From: Adiantum capillus-veneris
Taxonomy: Eukaryota > Streptophyta > Polypodiopsida > Polypodiales > Pteridaceae
NCBI GenBank assembly: GCA_014529385.2
Contig: CM043952.1
Location: 60,305,619-60,369,618 of the forward strand
Direction: 5' to 3'
Length of the DNA stretch: 64,000 nt
Positions 24,271 to 36,084 of the stretch are shown one piece after another (positions within the stretch are counted from its first letter, which is position 1; each line of letters opens with the position of its first letter). The position numbers were made by a program, and so were the translations under genes. The notes under the pieces were generated by a model. It was not told the DNA's origin, ran no database searches, and was given only the letters and a program-made list of their open reading frames with translations.

Positions 24271-25190
24271 TTCTTGTAATGCAAAGGTCAACTAGAGCTT
24301 GACAAAAAGTTTGTAATTGCCCAATTAGGACAAGAATTTGGATTGGAATGGAACCTGAAAGAAGTACTAAAGAAGAAAACTTGCTCACAATGTGCCGACA
24401 AAATATATGGTTCTTTTGTTGTCAATAATGGCTTTAAAGAATTGATTGACCAAAAACTAGATGGCTCTTATCTCGTTGTGGATCTAGCACCTTTATACTC
24501 ATCACGAAACCAATCAATCTCCAATATAATATGTTTTAACGTAAGATATCAAAAATGCCTTAGAAGAAACTTTGAGTCAACAATATCAAACACTTTTGTA
24601 TATCTATAAATTCATGTTATCCACTTGCAAACATGGAAGGCTAGTTCATAAATACCAACTAAAGTTCCCACATAGCTAATCTCATCATTGATAGGATTTG
24701 TATCTCTTACACTTGCACATGATTGCTACCTAAAAAATGAAACAATACAAGAATCTTGGCTAACGCGTAGTCGATCAATTATGTCAGCTTGAAGATGTTG
24801 TCCATAGGCCCACATATCGCATACCTTAAATTATAGGGTTGAGTACATAAACTTTAAGCAATAATACTAGAAGTTCAAACAACTTCGTAAATATGTATTC
24901 ATGAGAGAATAGCTACTTCCCTATTACAACAAATCCAATCTTTCTTTTCTCATTAATGACGTCTTCTCCTTTCAAAATTCCATCTTTGATACATTTAAAT
25001 AACCATGAAAGAATGGATGGAGGTTCATATTTGATAGATTTTCCACCTCTTCTCTTCTTTGTGAGTTACAAACCTCCTTGTACTCTTTGAAAAAAATTTC
25101 CATACACTATGAGTTGTAAATAAAAAACGTGTAAATGTTCAAGCGTTATGTAGCTGTGAGCTTGTGCAAAATTTCCTTGCCAGATAAGAC
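24271..25190. other. No gene recognised
   Basis: AT-rich. An 88-codon frame at 24,343-24,609 on + has no recognisable motif. The minus strand near 25.0-25.08 kb has a short protein-like stretch (EPPSILSWLFKCIKDG) that may be the tail of the DUF4218-bearing relic to its right. Confidence 0.4.
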
Positions 25191-25322
25191 CTTATCTGTA
25201 AGTATAAGAGAATCTTCTATTGTCCACATAAGAACTTATATGTAAGTGTAAGAGACTGCTCTATTGTCCACATAATACCTTATCTATAAGTATAAGAGGC
25301 TCTTCTATTGTCCATTTTCAAG
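25191..25322. repeat. 44-bp tandem repeat, three copies
   Basis: CTTATCTGTAAGTATAAGAG at 25,191 recurs with variation at 25,235 and 25,279, each followed by TTCTATTGTCCACATAA-type text. Confidence 0.85.
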
Positions 25323-25394
25323 GAGAAACTTTGTCAACATGCTCAAGGTACTCAAAAAGGTAATACATGTACTCATGCTCAAGGTACTCAGAAA

Positions 25395-25809
25395 GATCAT
25401 ACATGCACTCTCCAAGCACCCATCCCTCGGCCATTGAACCTTCTAATCATACTCTATGGAGAATAAGGCCCTTCAAAAATCCCATGAATCTCTCAGCCCA
25501 AAATATCCAATGAGTGCAAAGAATATCTACAATCTCTATCTCATTCACAAGATGGATGAGTAAGTGAATATTACAAAAGGAAGTTGGTAGCTCTTTCTCT
25601 ATCAAGAAAAGGACCTCAATGTATTCCCTTTTGTTTTGTGGTATTGACCTTGTCTCAATCTCCTTAGAAGACATGATCCATTTGCAAAACAAAATAAAAG
25701 GACAGTGTGTTAAACGTTTATCAAAAAGCACATATATAAACATCCGCAAGCTATAAATAAATCTTACTAGCTTCCCTAAACAATAGAAAATATATCGAAT
25801 ACCACTCAT
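25395..25809 (-). pseudogene. CACTA transposase relic with DUF4218
   Basis: A minus-strand frame ends with ETRSIPQNKREYIEVLFLIE, KELPTSFCNIHLLIHLVNEI and ERFMGFLKGL. This is the DUF4218 pattern (PxSFxxIxxHLxxHL...FMxxLK) of plant CACTA transposases. In the next stretch toward lower coordinates comes GSMAEGWVLGECMYDLSEYL, matching the family's EGSMAEGYV signature. It is a different copy from the TNP2 gene at 17.7-20.8 kb and is isolated: no TPase_21 domain or CACTA ends were seen around it. Broken and probably old. Confidence 0.65.
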
Positions 25810-26788
25810 TAAGCAACCATCAATAACGAGGGGGGGAACATGCTACATGTATCAATTTACAATCAAATTAGTTATCATTTGGTTGGAAAATTCAAATACT
25901 ACATTGAAAAAAAACTTGTTTTGTGATTAAAAAATATTGGGTTATCTTGATCAGATTATACCAATTATGTGTCTTTAAGTTTGAAAAGCTCGTATCGTCT
26001 ACAATGAATACATTCTTCAATGAGACCATATATGTGGGTGTGTAGATAGATCGTATTTTGTGATTAATTGTGTTATAATCTCTTTGGAGGTTAGTACCCT
26101 TGATCCAAATGTGTATTCTTTTGTACATGTCTCTTCATCAACATCGAGCCACAAGTTGTGTTTATAATTTCTCTTTTAAGTTGTTTTAAGACACTTCTGT
26201 ATCCTTCAAACCAATAAGATATTCTCACAAAGTGTGGCCTACATTTTTTTGTATATGCATAGGATAAAGAAGATGAGCGATCTTCAAATCCTGACAATAC
26301 TCCAAAAAAAACCATACAAAGATAGAGAGAGTTTCCATACTTGCATTCTTTGCTAGATCTAGGATTCAAAATATATATTGTATACAAGGTGCCAATGGAA
26401 AATGTCCAAGCACCCTACAAGATTGTATCTTTGTAACAAGATATTTTATATACTGAGCATTTCTCTTTATTTTTGTATTTGCCTCTTTACAAAATACAAT
26501 TGTTGGGACATGTACGTATGGTATTGTAATCAATTTCAAGCTTGCTCAACACCTTTTTCACCTCATCTCTTGATGTATGAAGGACGTTATTTGAGGGTAA
26601 AGACTTTTGAGATAGTAGCCTACAACATTTTGAGCAAATGCCACATATAGATTAAGTATTTAAACATCCAAAAATAACACAATTAGCATTGATAATTGAG
26701 AAGTCATCTACTTTATTAGTGCCAAAATGGATATATTACTCCAAGTTTAACGATTTTGGAAGTTCAAAATAAGAAAAATCGTGCTTAA

Positions 26789-27016
26789 TCATGATAAATT
26801 ATAGCCTTCAATTTGCTCAAGCGCTTTCACTCTAAGAAAATTTTCTTTATCACACGCTTTAGTTTTTTCATACCAATCATGAATAAAATCATCCATGCCA
26901 TCATCATCATCAAAAACATCATTCTTTTTTTCAAAATGCAAACCATACAGATTCTCTAATCTATCATAATTGTTTGGATCACTCTTACAAAGAAGTTTCT
27001 TGCACTTAGTTGACAT
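26789..27016 (-). other. Hypothetical 75-codon frame, unrecognised
   Basis: Minus-strand frame MSTKCKKLLCKSDPNNYDRL with an acidic cluster (DDDDGMDD) and ending QIEGYNLS. It lies just downstream, in the minus direction, of the promoter-like repeat at 27.1-27.5 kb, and upstream of the DUF4218 relic. It might be the first exon of that relic. No motif recognised. Confidence 0.3.
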
Positions 27017-27104
27017 ACATGAGATGCCATGAGAAGATATATGTATATCATTTTCAACATCATAATCTAAAAACTATCATATGGACATGATTACAAGCAT
27101 TCAA

Positions 27105-27312
27105 TATATAAAAATTAAACTTAATGTTTTGTAACAAAAATTAAAAATTAAAAGGTATTCCTAATGGCTTCAAAAAAATTAAAAGGTGCTCATAATTCAA
27201 AGATTCCACTCAAAAACAAGAAAAACGATGCGTTAATCTATAGCACGTAACGACAGACAGTGATGAAGCACATAGATTTGCAACAATATTACCTAAGAAA
27301 GATGAATACAAC

Positions 27313-27359
<47 letters not shown>

Positions 27360-27545
27360 GGGGAGGGGGAAGGGGGGGGGGAAGCGCAAGGAAAATGCTA
27401 AAGAGAACTAAGAAGAAAACGCTAAAGGAAAAATGAAAGAGTGGAGCAACACCTATTTATATGGACACAAAATGTCTTTTGACTTTCCATCTTCATTTGT
27501 CTTTTGACTTTCCATATTTTATTTTTTTGAGATTGGGGAGACCTA
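27105..27545 (-). repeat. Dispersed repeat, promoter-like, copy 1
   Basis: About 440 bp similar to 62,080-62,515 in the same orientation (shared AATGGCTTCAAAAAAATTAA, GATGAAGCACRTAGATTTGC, TATATGGACACA, TTTTGACTTTCCA). On the minus strand it reads as a TATA box (CCATATAAATAGG, near 27,454-27,463), then a (CT)n tract (27,316-27,356), then a short frame starting at 27,016. That is a plausible promoter and leader. Confidence 0.6.
27316..27356. repeat. (GA)20 microsatellite
   Basis: GA run followed by a G-rich tract (27,357-27,382). The homologous position in the second repeat copy at 62.25 kb also carries a GA run. Confidence 0.95.
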
Positions 27546-27549
27546 ATCA

Positions 27550-29021
27550 ATCAAGGAAAAAATTTGATGAGGAAATAACTAAATAGTATCAAATATAGAC
27601 ATGTAAATTTTAAAATTTTGATACTGCATATAATTCACAAGTGCACATTTCTTATTTACAAAATGTTCATATTCAATCTAGAGGTGGAGGTGATCTTTTG
27701 GCCTACAAAATTTGTAGTTTAATAATAGCTCATTAGTGATATATAATGATCCAATAGCATTTACGAGAATGTATTTTGAAACATCTATGCTCATGTATTC
27801 TGGTTCATGTCCGTTTTCACATTCCACATATATGTACAATTGTTTCTTGCATTTCTTCTTTGAAGCCTATTAACTAAGCTGTTGGTGCAGCCAAAGTGTG
27901 TTGAGCCTAGCAGAGGGCGTAGACAGTGATGCGTATGCTTACAGGTGCAGGCATGGATGATAAAGCACGTATGAAGGCCCATTACAAGTACGGAGATCCA
28001 AGAAGGGTATGTTTTATGTAGCTATGAATGCCTAAGTGTAGATATTTCATTCTTGAAGAAAAAGTTTTTACATGTGAAAAGGCTCTTAGGATATGCAAGG
28101 CAACTTGGGTAGAGGAAGACACGTGGTCAATGGAAGAAAGGAAAGTTTGGGAGAGACTTCACACCTTTGCATGAGGGAGGCTGAAAAAGTCTTAGTTTGT
28201 AAAATTTTTGCAAACCTTTTTTTAAAAATTGTAAAAACGGGTCGCAAAATGGTCAAGGGTAACAACATTTTGAGCATTTTTGCGTCTCACACACATGAGA
28301 AAATTCTGCACAGATAAGGAGATATTTAAATTTTTATACTCTGATGTATTTTGGGGGGGCTACAGACGAAACTACAGACAGAACAGAGAAGGAGAGAGCT
28401 TTGGTTGTTGTATGCTCCACCATAGCCCATCAGTTGAAGAAGAAGCAAGCTTTGGTTGTGTTGTTCCCCCTCCCCTCTCTTCTGTTATGCTCTATTGTGC
28501 GGTGTTTCTGGATGTATGTAGGCAGGTGTGTCCCCCCCGAGCGTGTGATGTGCAAGCGAAACAATGGGTGTAAGGTAGATTGTGGTCCACGCAAGTGTGT
28601 GCGCATTGATTTGGGTGTACTTGCGAGCTCGTTTGAGAAAAGTGTATGTCTGTGTATATGATTCTGTGTGGATAGGGATGCAAAAAAATCCCTAGGCTAT
28701 AGAGAGGCAAACATTTTGTGTGATGGGCGTGTTCCCCCTTCCCCTTTCCATCGTCTATATTTTCATGCATATATGGTCTACCATCTACATAAAGTCTTTG
28801 GTTTTCTACATGGGTAATGTCTCTATTTGAAAGGAAGCCTACATTGAGACACAAACCATGAGTGGTTTTGTTGTGGATGTAGTGTGCCAGCTGATGTCAA
28901 GGGCCCCATCCATATATTGGTCCACAAAAGCACATAAGGGTCACCTTTGAATGTGGTGGAATTGTAGATTATGTGCAATGAATAGGCCATGTCCTCGATT
29001 CAAAAGGCTAGAAGGAGCTAT
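27550..29021. other. No gene recognised
   Basis: Contains a somewhat GC-richer patch at 28,340-28,870 with overlapping open frames on both strands (up to 120 codons). I see no motif in either and the frames mirror each other, so no gene is called. Confidence 0.4.
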
Positions 29022-29029
29022 CATGTAAC

Positions 29030-29281
29030 CTCAAGAGGGGGAGGGGGGTCACTATGTATAAATTGGTATATCACGTGCATTAAAGAACTATTTCTAACAC
29101 TCTTTATCTAAGATTTTTTTATAGATAAAATAACCCTTTTCCTATTCAATCTATAAATTTTTTTCCCAATTCCATTTTAGGGTACCCTTTTGTATGTGAA
29201 AATGTAAGACAAAATGAAATTTAATAATCCCTTCTAGTGCACTCACGTGATAGTCACATAATTATTAAGTGACCCCCCTAG
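29030..29281. mobile_element. MITE family copy 4 (252 bp)
   Basis: Exact 8-bp target duplication CATGTAAC (29,022-29,029 and 29,282-29,289). The left terminus CTCAAGAGGGGGAGGGGGG, then TCACTATG; the right terminus reverse complement is CTAGGGGGGTCACTTAATAA. The left G-run is expanded. Subterminal TATCACGTGC faces TCACGTGATAG. Confidence 0.85.
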
Positions 29282-29289
29282 CATGTAAC

Positions 29290-29850
29290 AAGCACCCCAA
29301 AAGGTAAAAACATCTTCATCCCTAGGAAGAGATTTTCCATGCCATCCCCCATAGTGTCTATGATTATACATATGCACATAATACAGTAAACAGTTGTGCA
29401 ATGCATAATCACCATGACTCTCGCTCTCAAGGCCAGGAGGCAAAGATTGTCGCAAAATGTCCATTTTCAATTCTTGGATTGCATGACCATATTGTGTGTG
29501 AGAATGATGAGTAGATTGATTATAGATGATATCCTCATCATCAACTAGCGATGAATATCCCTACATGGAAAATATTAATTATATTATTGACAAAATTGGT
29601 TATAAGTATTCAAATAAATAAAAGTAGAAATAAAGAAAACTAATCATAGGCTGATCTAGAGGTGGAGACATTGGTGCATGAGCATAAACACCCCAATCTG
29701 ACCCATGTGAGCGACGTTAACAATATTAGCGTCACGGACTCTGATGTAAGCCTCGCCATCTATTGTACCAACATAGAATCCATTCCTCTTCATAATAAAA
29801 CAAAGGCTCTTCTTGTGAAGGTACAAATGGCTCTTCTTCATGTCTCATCA
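29290..29850 (-). other. Minus-strand coding-like fragments, unrecognised
   Basis: Two frames on the minus strand have protein-like composition: one at about 29,841-29,656 (FYVGTIDGEAYIRVRDANIV) and one at 29,470-29,290 (DYALHNCLLYYVHMYNHRHY, GGWHGKSLPRDEDVFTFWG). They may be two pieces of one gene. The second runs into the MITE, so its end there is artificial. I do not recognise the family; a transposon origin is likely from context. Confidence 0.3.
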
Positions 29851-31671
29851 TGTGAATGTGGTCTCCATGGCATGTTAATTAATATAAAACTAATAGTATA
29901 TTATTTCTTTTTATTAATTAAAATAAATGATAATTAACATAGAACTAACATACTCAATTATTTTCTATTGTTGTGAACAGGAACAACACGTATGATATGG
30001 TCACTCAAAATAAGAGACTTGTGCGATTTCATGAAGAGTCATGGACCCACTTTAAATATGCAAGATACGATTAGAGTAGCATTCTTGGAATAAAAATTAT
30101 GTTAATTTATATTTTAAATTTTAATTAAGTCACTTATATATATTCACATATAATGTAACTTTACTATCATTTTATTTTCAATGAACACCAACCGTAACCG
30201 AATCAGAGGAAAAGGCTTTGGTGCCTATGCATGCATATTATGAAGATCCCAACGGATATGCAGCAAACTCTGCCTATTATCCATCGAAAGAACCCTCGAC
30301 ACCAGAACCATGGAGCATGATAGGAAGTACAGGACCACCAACAGCTGCACATGCAGTAGGAGAAGGAAGATATAGCTTAGATGAACGAACATTGTTGTTC
30401 ATAGCCAATGGAGGCATGGGCGGACAGAGACATGCATACCAACAAAGGGGAGCTCAAGGAGCACCTCAACAACCCAAGGGATCCTACTACAAGTGTGGTG
30501 CACTGCAAGTTCACTCTTTGATGATATCATCATCTACTCCAATTCTCTCGAGGAGCATAAGCAATATGTCCAGGTCAAGCTTTGTGTAAGGTCCCTACCC
30601 CGCCTATGCCGAATTGGGATGGGATCCTTGATGGGTCTCTAAGTATGATAAAAAATCAAAGTCTCTAAACAAGAAAAATCCAAGGAATAGACCTTTACCA
30701 TTAACAATGGCTTGGGTCTATAGCCTTAGAAGAAGACCTAGTCCTATCTCTTTAGCGGAAACGGGACAATGTATTAAACTCCAAAAAATTATTTCGGCCC
30801 TATAACTGCCACAATTGGGCTAAGGTATCCTCAACCAACGCTTTTTTTCCCCTAACAGATGTGAGGGCACAGCCGCTGGTGGACTCCTCTTCCAAGTGAA
30901 GAAGTTTTCTAAACGTTTTAGTGCGCAGAGATGGATAGTTACCTGACTAATCAGGTCCACCCGTCCTTGATTGACAACCTTAGTCAATCCCCACTTACCA
31001 CCCCGCACTCACATATGATTCATTTAATTTCTAAATACTATCATGTTGTTTTAATATAATGGTTTCTTTTACGTTCCGTCACAGTAATTCCTTCAATCAA
31101 TTATTAAAGAAAACATTGAAAGTATTCTTTTAGAAAACAGACATCTTTAACTTAAGACAGGGTACTATCAATCAAAACATTGTCCATAATAACCATGACC
31201 AGTACTCTTCTTGTCTCAAGACCACCTAAGGGTGAAAAATGGCACCCATTCCTTATTCAAATCCGGAGTGGATAAACCCCCACCCAAGGTTCCGGGTGCC
31301 CATACACCAAACCAGTTGCCCATACAACCGGACGGCTCCCCTAGGATAAAAAAACGGTATCCTAACTTATGTAGAAACATCAAGACATGACACGGAGTAG
31401 AAACTCATCGTTCATGGGGGTAATCGACTTAACCGTGGCTAGAAAGCCAATCATTATCATCAATTTATACTAAGGAGTCGGAGGTGTCTTGAGACAAGCT
31501 GTCTTAAGGATGATCAATCATATCTTTCCTATTTCAACCAGTTTTAACCCAAACAATTCTTTCCTACATTATAAACAAATGCACATTAGAAGTTACTTTC
31601 CATTTTCAGCCAGTTTATCCTTCTTACGTATGCAATGCTAACTTATAAAAGAACTTAAACTAATTAAAGAC

Positions 31672-31857
31672 TTAATTGAATAATGGGACACCCACCTGGG
31701 ATTGATTGGCCATCTGTTGTTGCGCTGGCGCCTGAAGACTCTCCTCCGTAGGCCTACTACTAGGCCCGGCTTCGTCGTCGTGTGACGCTCTAGTTCGTTT
31801 TGGAGCTATGTCCTCATCATCAGATGTAGGATTTGCTCGGGTTCTTTTTAGTTTCAT
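31672..31857 (-). other. Short exon-like frame, unrecognised
   Basis: Minus-strand frame of 61 codons, MKLKRTRANPTSDDEDIAPK followed by RTRASHDDEAGPSSRPTEES. It is low-complexity, charged and Pro/Ser-rich, like the N-terminus of some gag proteins. Near its end the minus strand reads AATCCCAG/GTGGGT, a good splice-donor context, so the true frame may leave by splicing. Function unknown. Confidence 0.3.
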
Positions 31858-32249
31858 AACTTCTTATCCTTATAAAAAGTACGTCTAATCATTAGGTAAA
31901 TAATTCAAAATCTAGACTTAACCTTTGTATTCAAGCGTAACCTATCCAAGGTTAAATTTATAGTCTTCATTGATAAATTCTTGACCTAGTAATTTCTTAT
32001 TTGTCTATATAGGCATGATAACTTTTTCCACCGCTTACCTAAGGGTTTTCTAAGCTCTCCTAACTTTCTTATAATTTTCTATATCTTTTTCCTAATTTTC
32101 CCATCAACTTTTAAGCTAATAATCTACTTATTTTGGGCTCAATATTTATTGTATTTAATTTCTCTTAAAGATTTCATTTCTTTTACTTGATATCATAAGT
32201 TTATACTTACTATAATTTTTCTAAAAACTTTTAACCACAAAGTCTATTT

Positions 32250-33965
32250 ATTTTAATTAATCATTTGCTAAAAATGGGACTTTTGGTCAATTATAATTTC
32301 ATAACCTCACTAATTAACTATGGTATAATTACCACAAGTAGATAAGAATATTTTTGACCTCTAGTAATTATCTTATTATTTTCCAACTTAGTTATATAAT
32401 TTCCATCTTCAATTTTTAGCTAAAATTATGATAATTTGACTTAAATAAATACTTTTACTACTTTTCTAACCTTGAAATATTTATCACGACTTCTTTATTA
32501 TGTAAGCTAATTATGATAAATAGAATGTAATCAAAAAGCATGATTTACTAATTTCCCCCTTGAAATTTTCACTAAAATTAGTATATTTTGACTTAGATAA
32601 ATATCTACACTACTTTTCTAACCTTGGCATAATTATCACGACCTTTTTACCCTATAATACATCTCTGATAAATAGCATGTAATTATATCACATGATTTAC
32701 TAATTTTCCCCTTGAAATTTTCACCAAAATTAGTATATTTTTTACTTAGATAAATATCTATACTACTTTTATAACCTTGGCATAATTATCATGGCTTTTC
32801 TACCCTATAGTACAGCTTTGATAAATAGCATGTAATTATAGCACATGATTTACTAATTTCCCTCTTTACTTTTTAGCTAGAAATTGTATAATTTGAGTTA
32901 GATAAATATATATACTACTTTTTTAACCTTGGAATAATTATCATGGCCTCTTTACCCTATAATACAGCTCTGATAAATAGCATGTAATTATAACACATGA
33001 TTTACTAATTTCTCACTTTAATTTACCCCTAAAAATAGCGTAATTCCACTAAGATAATTAGTTAAACTAATTATCTGAGATTCGCATAATTATCACGAGT
33101 TTTCAAACATCTAATTAACGTCTAATGAATAACTCAATTCAATTTGAACCTATTTACTAATTTCTCCTATTTAAATTGTCCAAAAAACAGAGTATTTTTG
33201 CTAAGGTAATTAGCTAGATTAATTATCTTAGCTTCTCCTAATTATCAAGGGTTTTCTAACATCTAATTAACCATTGATAAATATCTCACAGCATTTGAAA
33301 TCAGTTTACTAATTTTCTCTAAAAGTAGAGTATTTCTGCTAAAGTAATTAGATATATTATTTATCTGAGCTTATCCTAATTATCACATGTTTCTTAAAAC
33401 CTAATTAACCATTGATAAATATATCATAGCATTTGAAATCAATTTACTAATTTCCCCTATTTAAATTTCTCAAAACACAGAGTATTTTTGCTAAAGTAAT
33501 TAGCTAGATTAATTATCTGAGCTTATCCTAATTATCAGAGGTTTCGAAACACTTAATTAACTAGTGGTAAATATATTAAAGTATTTAAAATTAATTTACT
33601 AATTTTCCCTATTTAAATTTTCCAAAAAACAAAGTATTTCTATTAAAGTAATTAGCTAGATTAATTATCTGAACTTCTTCTAATTATCACAGGTTCTTTA
33701 ACATCTAATTAACCATTGCTAAATATATCATAGCATTTAAAATCATTTTACTAATTTTCCCTATTTAAATTTCTCAAAAATAGAGTATTTCTACTAAAGT
33801 AATTAGCTAGACTAAGTTTCTGAGCTTCTCCTAATTATCACGGGTTCCTTAACACCTAATTAACCACTGATAAATATATTACAGCATTTAAAATCAATTT
33901 ACTAATTCTCCCTATTTAATTTGCTCAAAAAATAGAGTAATTCTGTCTAATTAATTAGGAAAATT
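32250..33965. repeat. ~150-bp AT-rich tandem array, about 10-11 units
   Basis: The marker TTTACTAATTT recurs at about 32,547, 32,697, 32,848, 33,000, 33,153, 33,304, 33,443, 33,597, 33,750 and 33,900, i.e. a spacing of mostly 150-154 bp. Each unit also carries AATTATCAYG and GATAAATA words. The first four units share CCCTATAATACA and CATGTAATTATA; the later six share GAGCTTMTCCTAATTATCA and CTAATTAACCATTGATAAAT, giving two subfamilies. Confidence 0.9.
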
Positions 33966-34553
33966 AATCAAAAAATTATAGGATACTTTTCCTAGCTTAA
34001 TGACTGTCTAATGTAACTCTGATAATTACGTCAACTTAATCTAAGCTTAATTAATATATTTACCATTAATTCATAGTTAATTTGGCTATGATAGGATAAT
34101 TAATTATATTAATATTACTAAGCTTAATTACAATAATCAGCCGAGATTAATTAATAAAGAGAGGTTTTATGAGTATACATAGGCCTAATCTTTGATTTAT
34201 TAACAAATAGCTTAATCTAGCCTTGCTAATTAAGAAGGATTAGGCTAATTATCGTTTAGGTTAATCAATTAGAGATTAATCTCTAATGATTTCTGCATAG
34301 TGTTCTCTCTAGATGAGAGAGAGAGTATCAAGGCTCCGAGTCTGTGTAAAATATGAAGCTAGGGGTCCTATTTATAGTTTTCTGGCACTCATAAGCTCTC
34401 ACCGGCTGAAAAAGGCAGTTGCTTGCAGTTCAAGCAGTCCCCTATAGGTCAAAAAACGCCCCCTGCTGCTAAATGAGTCACTAGCAGATCAGTGATGACC
34501 CTCCCATTACCTGCCAGCTTTTAAAATATCAATTCTTCTATATTTTGACCTAT

Positions 34554-34718
34554 TGTGGTGTGTGGGTCTTGTAGGTGTGTCCGACCACCTAGTGTGGGAG
34601 GACACTAGTAGGTTCTTGGCATATGTAACCAACTCTCTTCTCCTTATAAAAGAGGCTACTGACTCATTGTGAGGCAAGCTAGTTTGGAGTACATCTCTCT
34701 CTTCTTGTGCACACCACA
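34554..34718 (+). repeat. 5' LTR of the small element
   Basis: 165 bp, TGTGGTGTGTGGG...GCACACCACA. Contains a TATA box TATAAAAG at 34,645-34,652 in a TCTTCTCCTTATAAAAGAGG context. Confidence 0.9.
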
Positions 34719-35319
34719 TTGGTGGAGGCGGCGGGCACGGGTAGTTTTCTTTAGTTTCTTGAAGTTTTTCTTTCACTTTCGCTAGCCATGGAGTTCTGTT
34801 TCGACACAGGATAGATGCTTCTCATGCTCTTCTGCAACCTCAATTAGGTGGTGGCGTCCACTAGCTTGAGAGATTGAGCGCTTGCTGCCCGGCCACCTAC
34901 ATTACAGTTATTTGCATGATGGCACCTCATGAGCTCTGCAGTGGTTGAAGCCTCGCAAGCCCTATCTTGAAGCAACTTGCTCGTCACTCTTAGTGTGGTT
35001 CTTATCTGCCCTAAATAGCTGTAGCTCTGCCCTTCGGCTCGCTAGCCCTTAAAATGAAGAAGGAACTCGAGCAGTCTGCAACGCCATGGCCACTTCTGCT
35101 ACAATGTTCCTGGGTACTCCTTGCAGGGGGCGCGGGTTTGGAAATGTTCCAGTTTCCTGCCAATCTTATTGTTGATGCAGAGCAGGAGGAGAAGGAGGGG
35201 GCTTTCTCTGCCACTTCGTACACCCCTCTCTCGTCATTCTCTCCGGAGGTCCGCACTCTGTCCACGAGCCCGGCTCCCCTTCTCTGGTCCCCTCCTTTTT
35301 CACGTACACCTCCACGCAT

Positions 35320-35570
35320 CACGTTACAGTCCTTGGCATCTGCTATGGCCTGTAGCTCATTGTTAAAGTTCTTGGCGGCCATGTCAAACGGCTGTCAGCC
35401 AGGAATATGGGCGCATGGATATATTGGCTCTCTGAGGGACCAGGCTTTTTGGTAATGGCCCCCTCTACACTCGTCTGTCAGTTTGGATGGGCCACGGTGA
35501 TGAGGCTGTTAAGCTCCCTGATGGTTTTTCTATCGTATGTAAGAGTCTACAAGGCGTTTGCAATTGGTTT
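35320..35570 (+). pseudogene. Captured fragment resembling GMP synthase glutamine amidotransferase domain
   Basis: The + strand encodes blocks in the order expected for the class-I glutamine amidotransferase domain of GMP synthase. VTVLGICYG is the nucleophile-cysteine motif. Then come LIVKVLGGHVK, EYGRMDI, RLFGNGPLYTRLSVWMGHGD and EAVKLPDGFSIVCKSLQGV. GMP synthase makes GMP from XMP in purine synthesis; only about 85 residues' worth of this domain is here, without the synthetase part. Blocks are spread over more than one frame, so it is a broken copy (about two interruptions). It sits between the LTRs of a non-autonomous element, consistent with transduction of host mRNA or genomic sequence. 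Similarity judged by eye. Confidence 0.6.
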
Positions 35571-36084
35571 TCAAATGTTCTTGTTTTGAGAATGCTCTAA
35601 AAGACGGGAGTTGCTGCACCTTGACTGTTACAGAGGTACGTGATCTTCTAGTCTTGCTGGTCATGAAGCAGAGTGTCAATCGTGAAGCTCAACTTTTCAT
35701 TGTGTTTAGTGGTAGTCTTTTCATCTTTGGTTCCTTTCACAATCTAGTTTTTATTGAATAACCGTTACCATCACACCAAGCTCCTTCGGGAGGGGATGCA
35801 TGTCGCAAAAATTTCGCACCCAATCCTCAGTCAGTCCTTCCTCGTTTTGTCCATTTCATTGGGATAGCGACCTAATGTTTGCATAAGCAAGATGTATGAG
35901 TTCCATGCCTTGATAATGTTCGGCATGATGACGAGTCCAGCCCCCAAGTTCAGTCCCTTAGCCCCGAAGCCGTTGTATGATCACTCCCCCCGGATGAGGC
36001 GTTGGAGTTGATCCCTTCCTGTCGAGTCCCTTCCCAGTCCAAACTTGTAAAAAGATGTCCATCTTTTCTCCCTAAGGGGGGAGG

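Noticed and set aside
28344-28854. Overlapping frames of 105 and 120 codons on both strands
   Set aside because: No motif in either, and mutual overlap suggests a GC-richer patch with few stops.
35011-35382. 123-codon minus frame inside the small LTR element
   Set aside because: Opposes the LTR-defined transcription direction and overlaps the GMP-synthase-like + strand blocks; probably a shadow of the captured sequence.
35320-35570. A functional host GMP synthase gene
   Set aside because: Only part of one domain is present, in more than one frame, between the LTRs of a mobile element.
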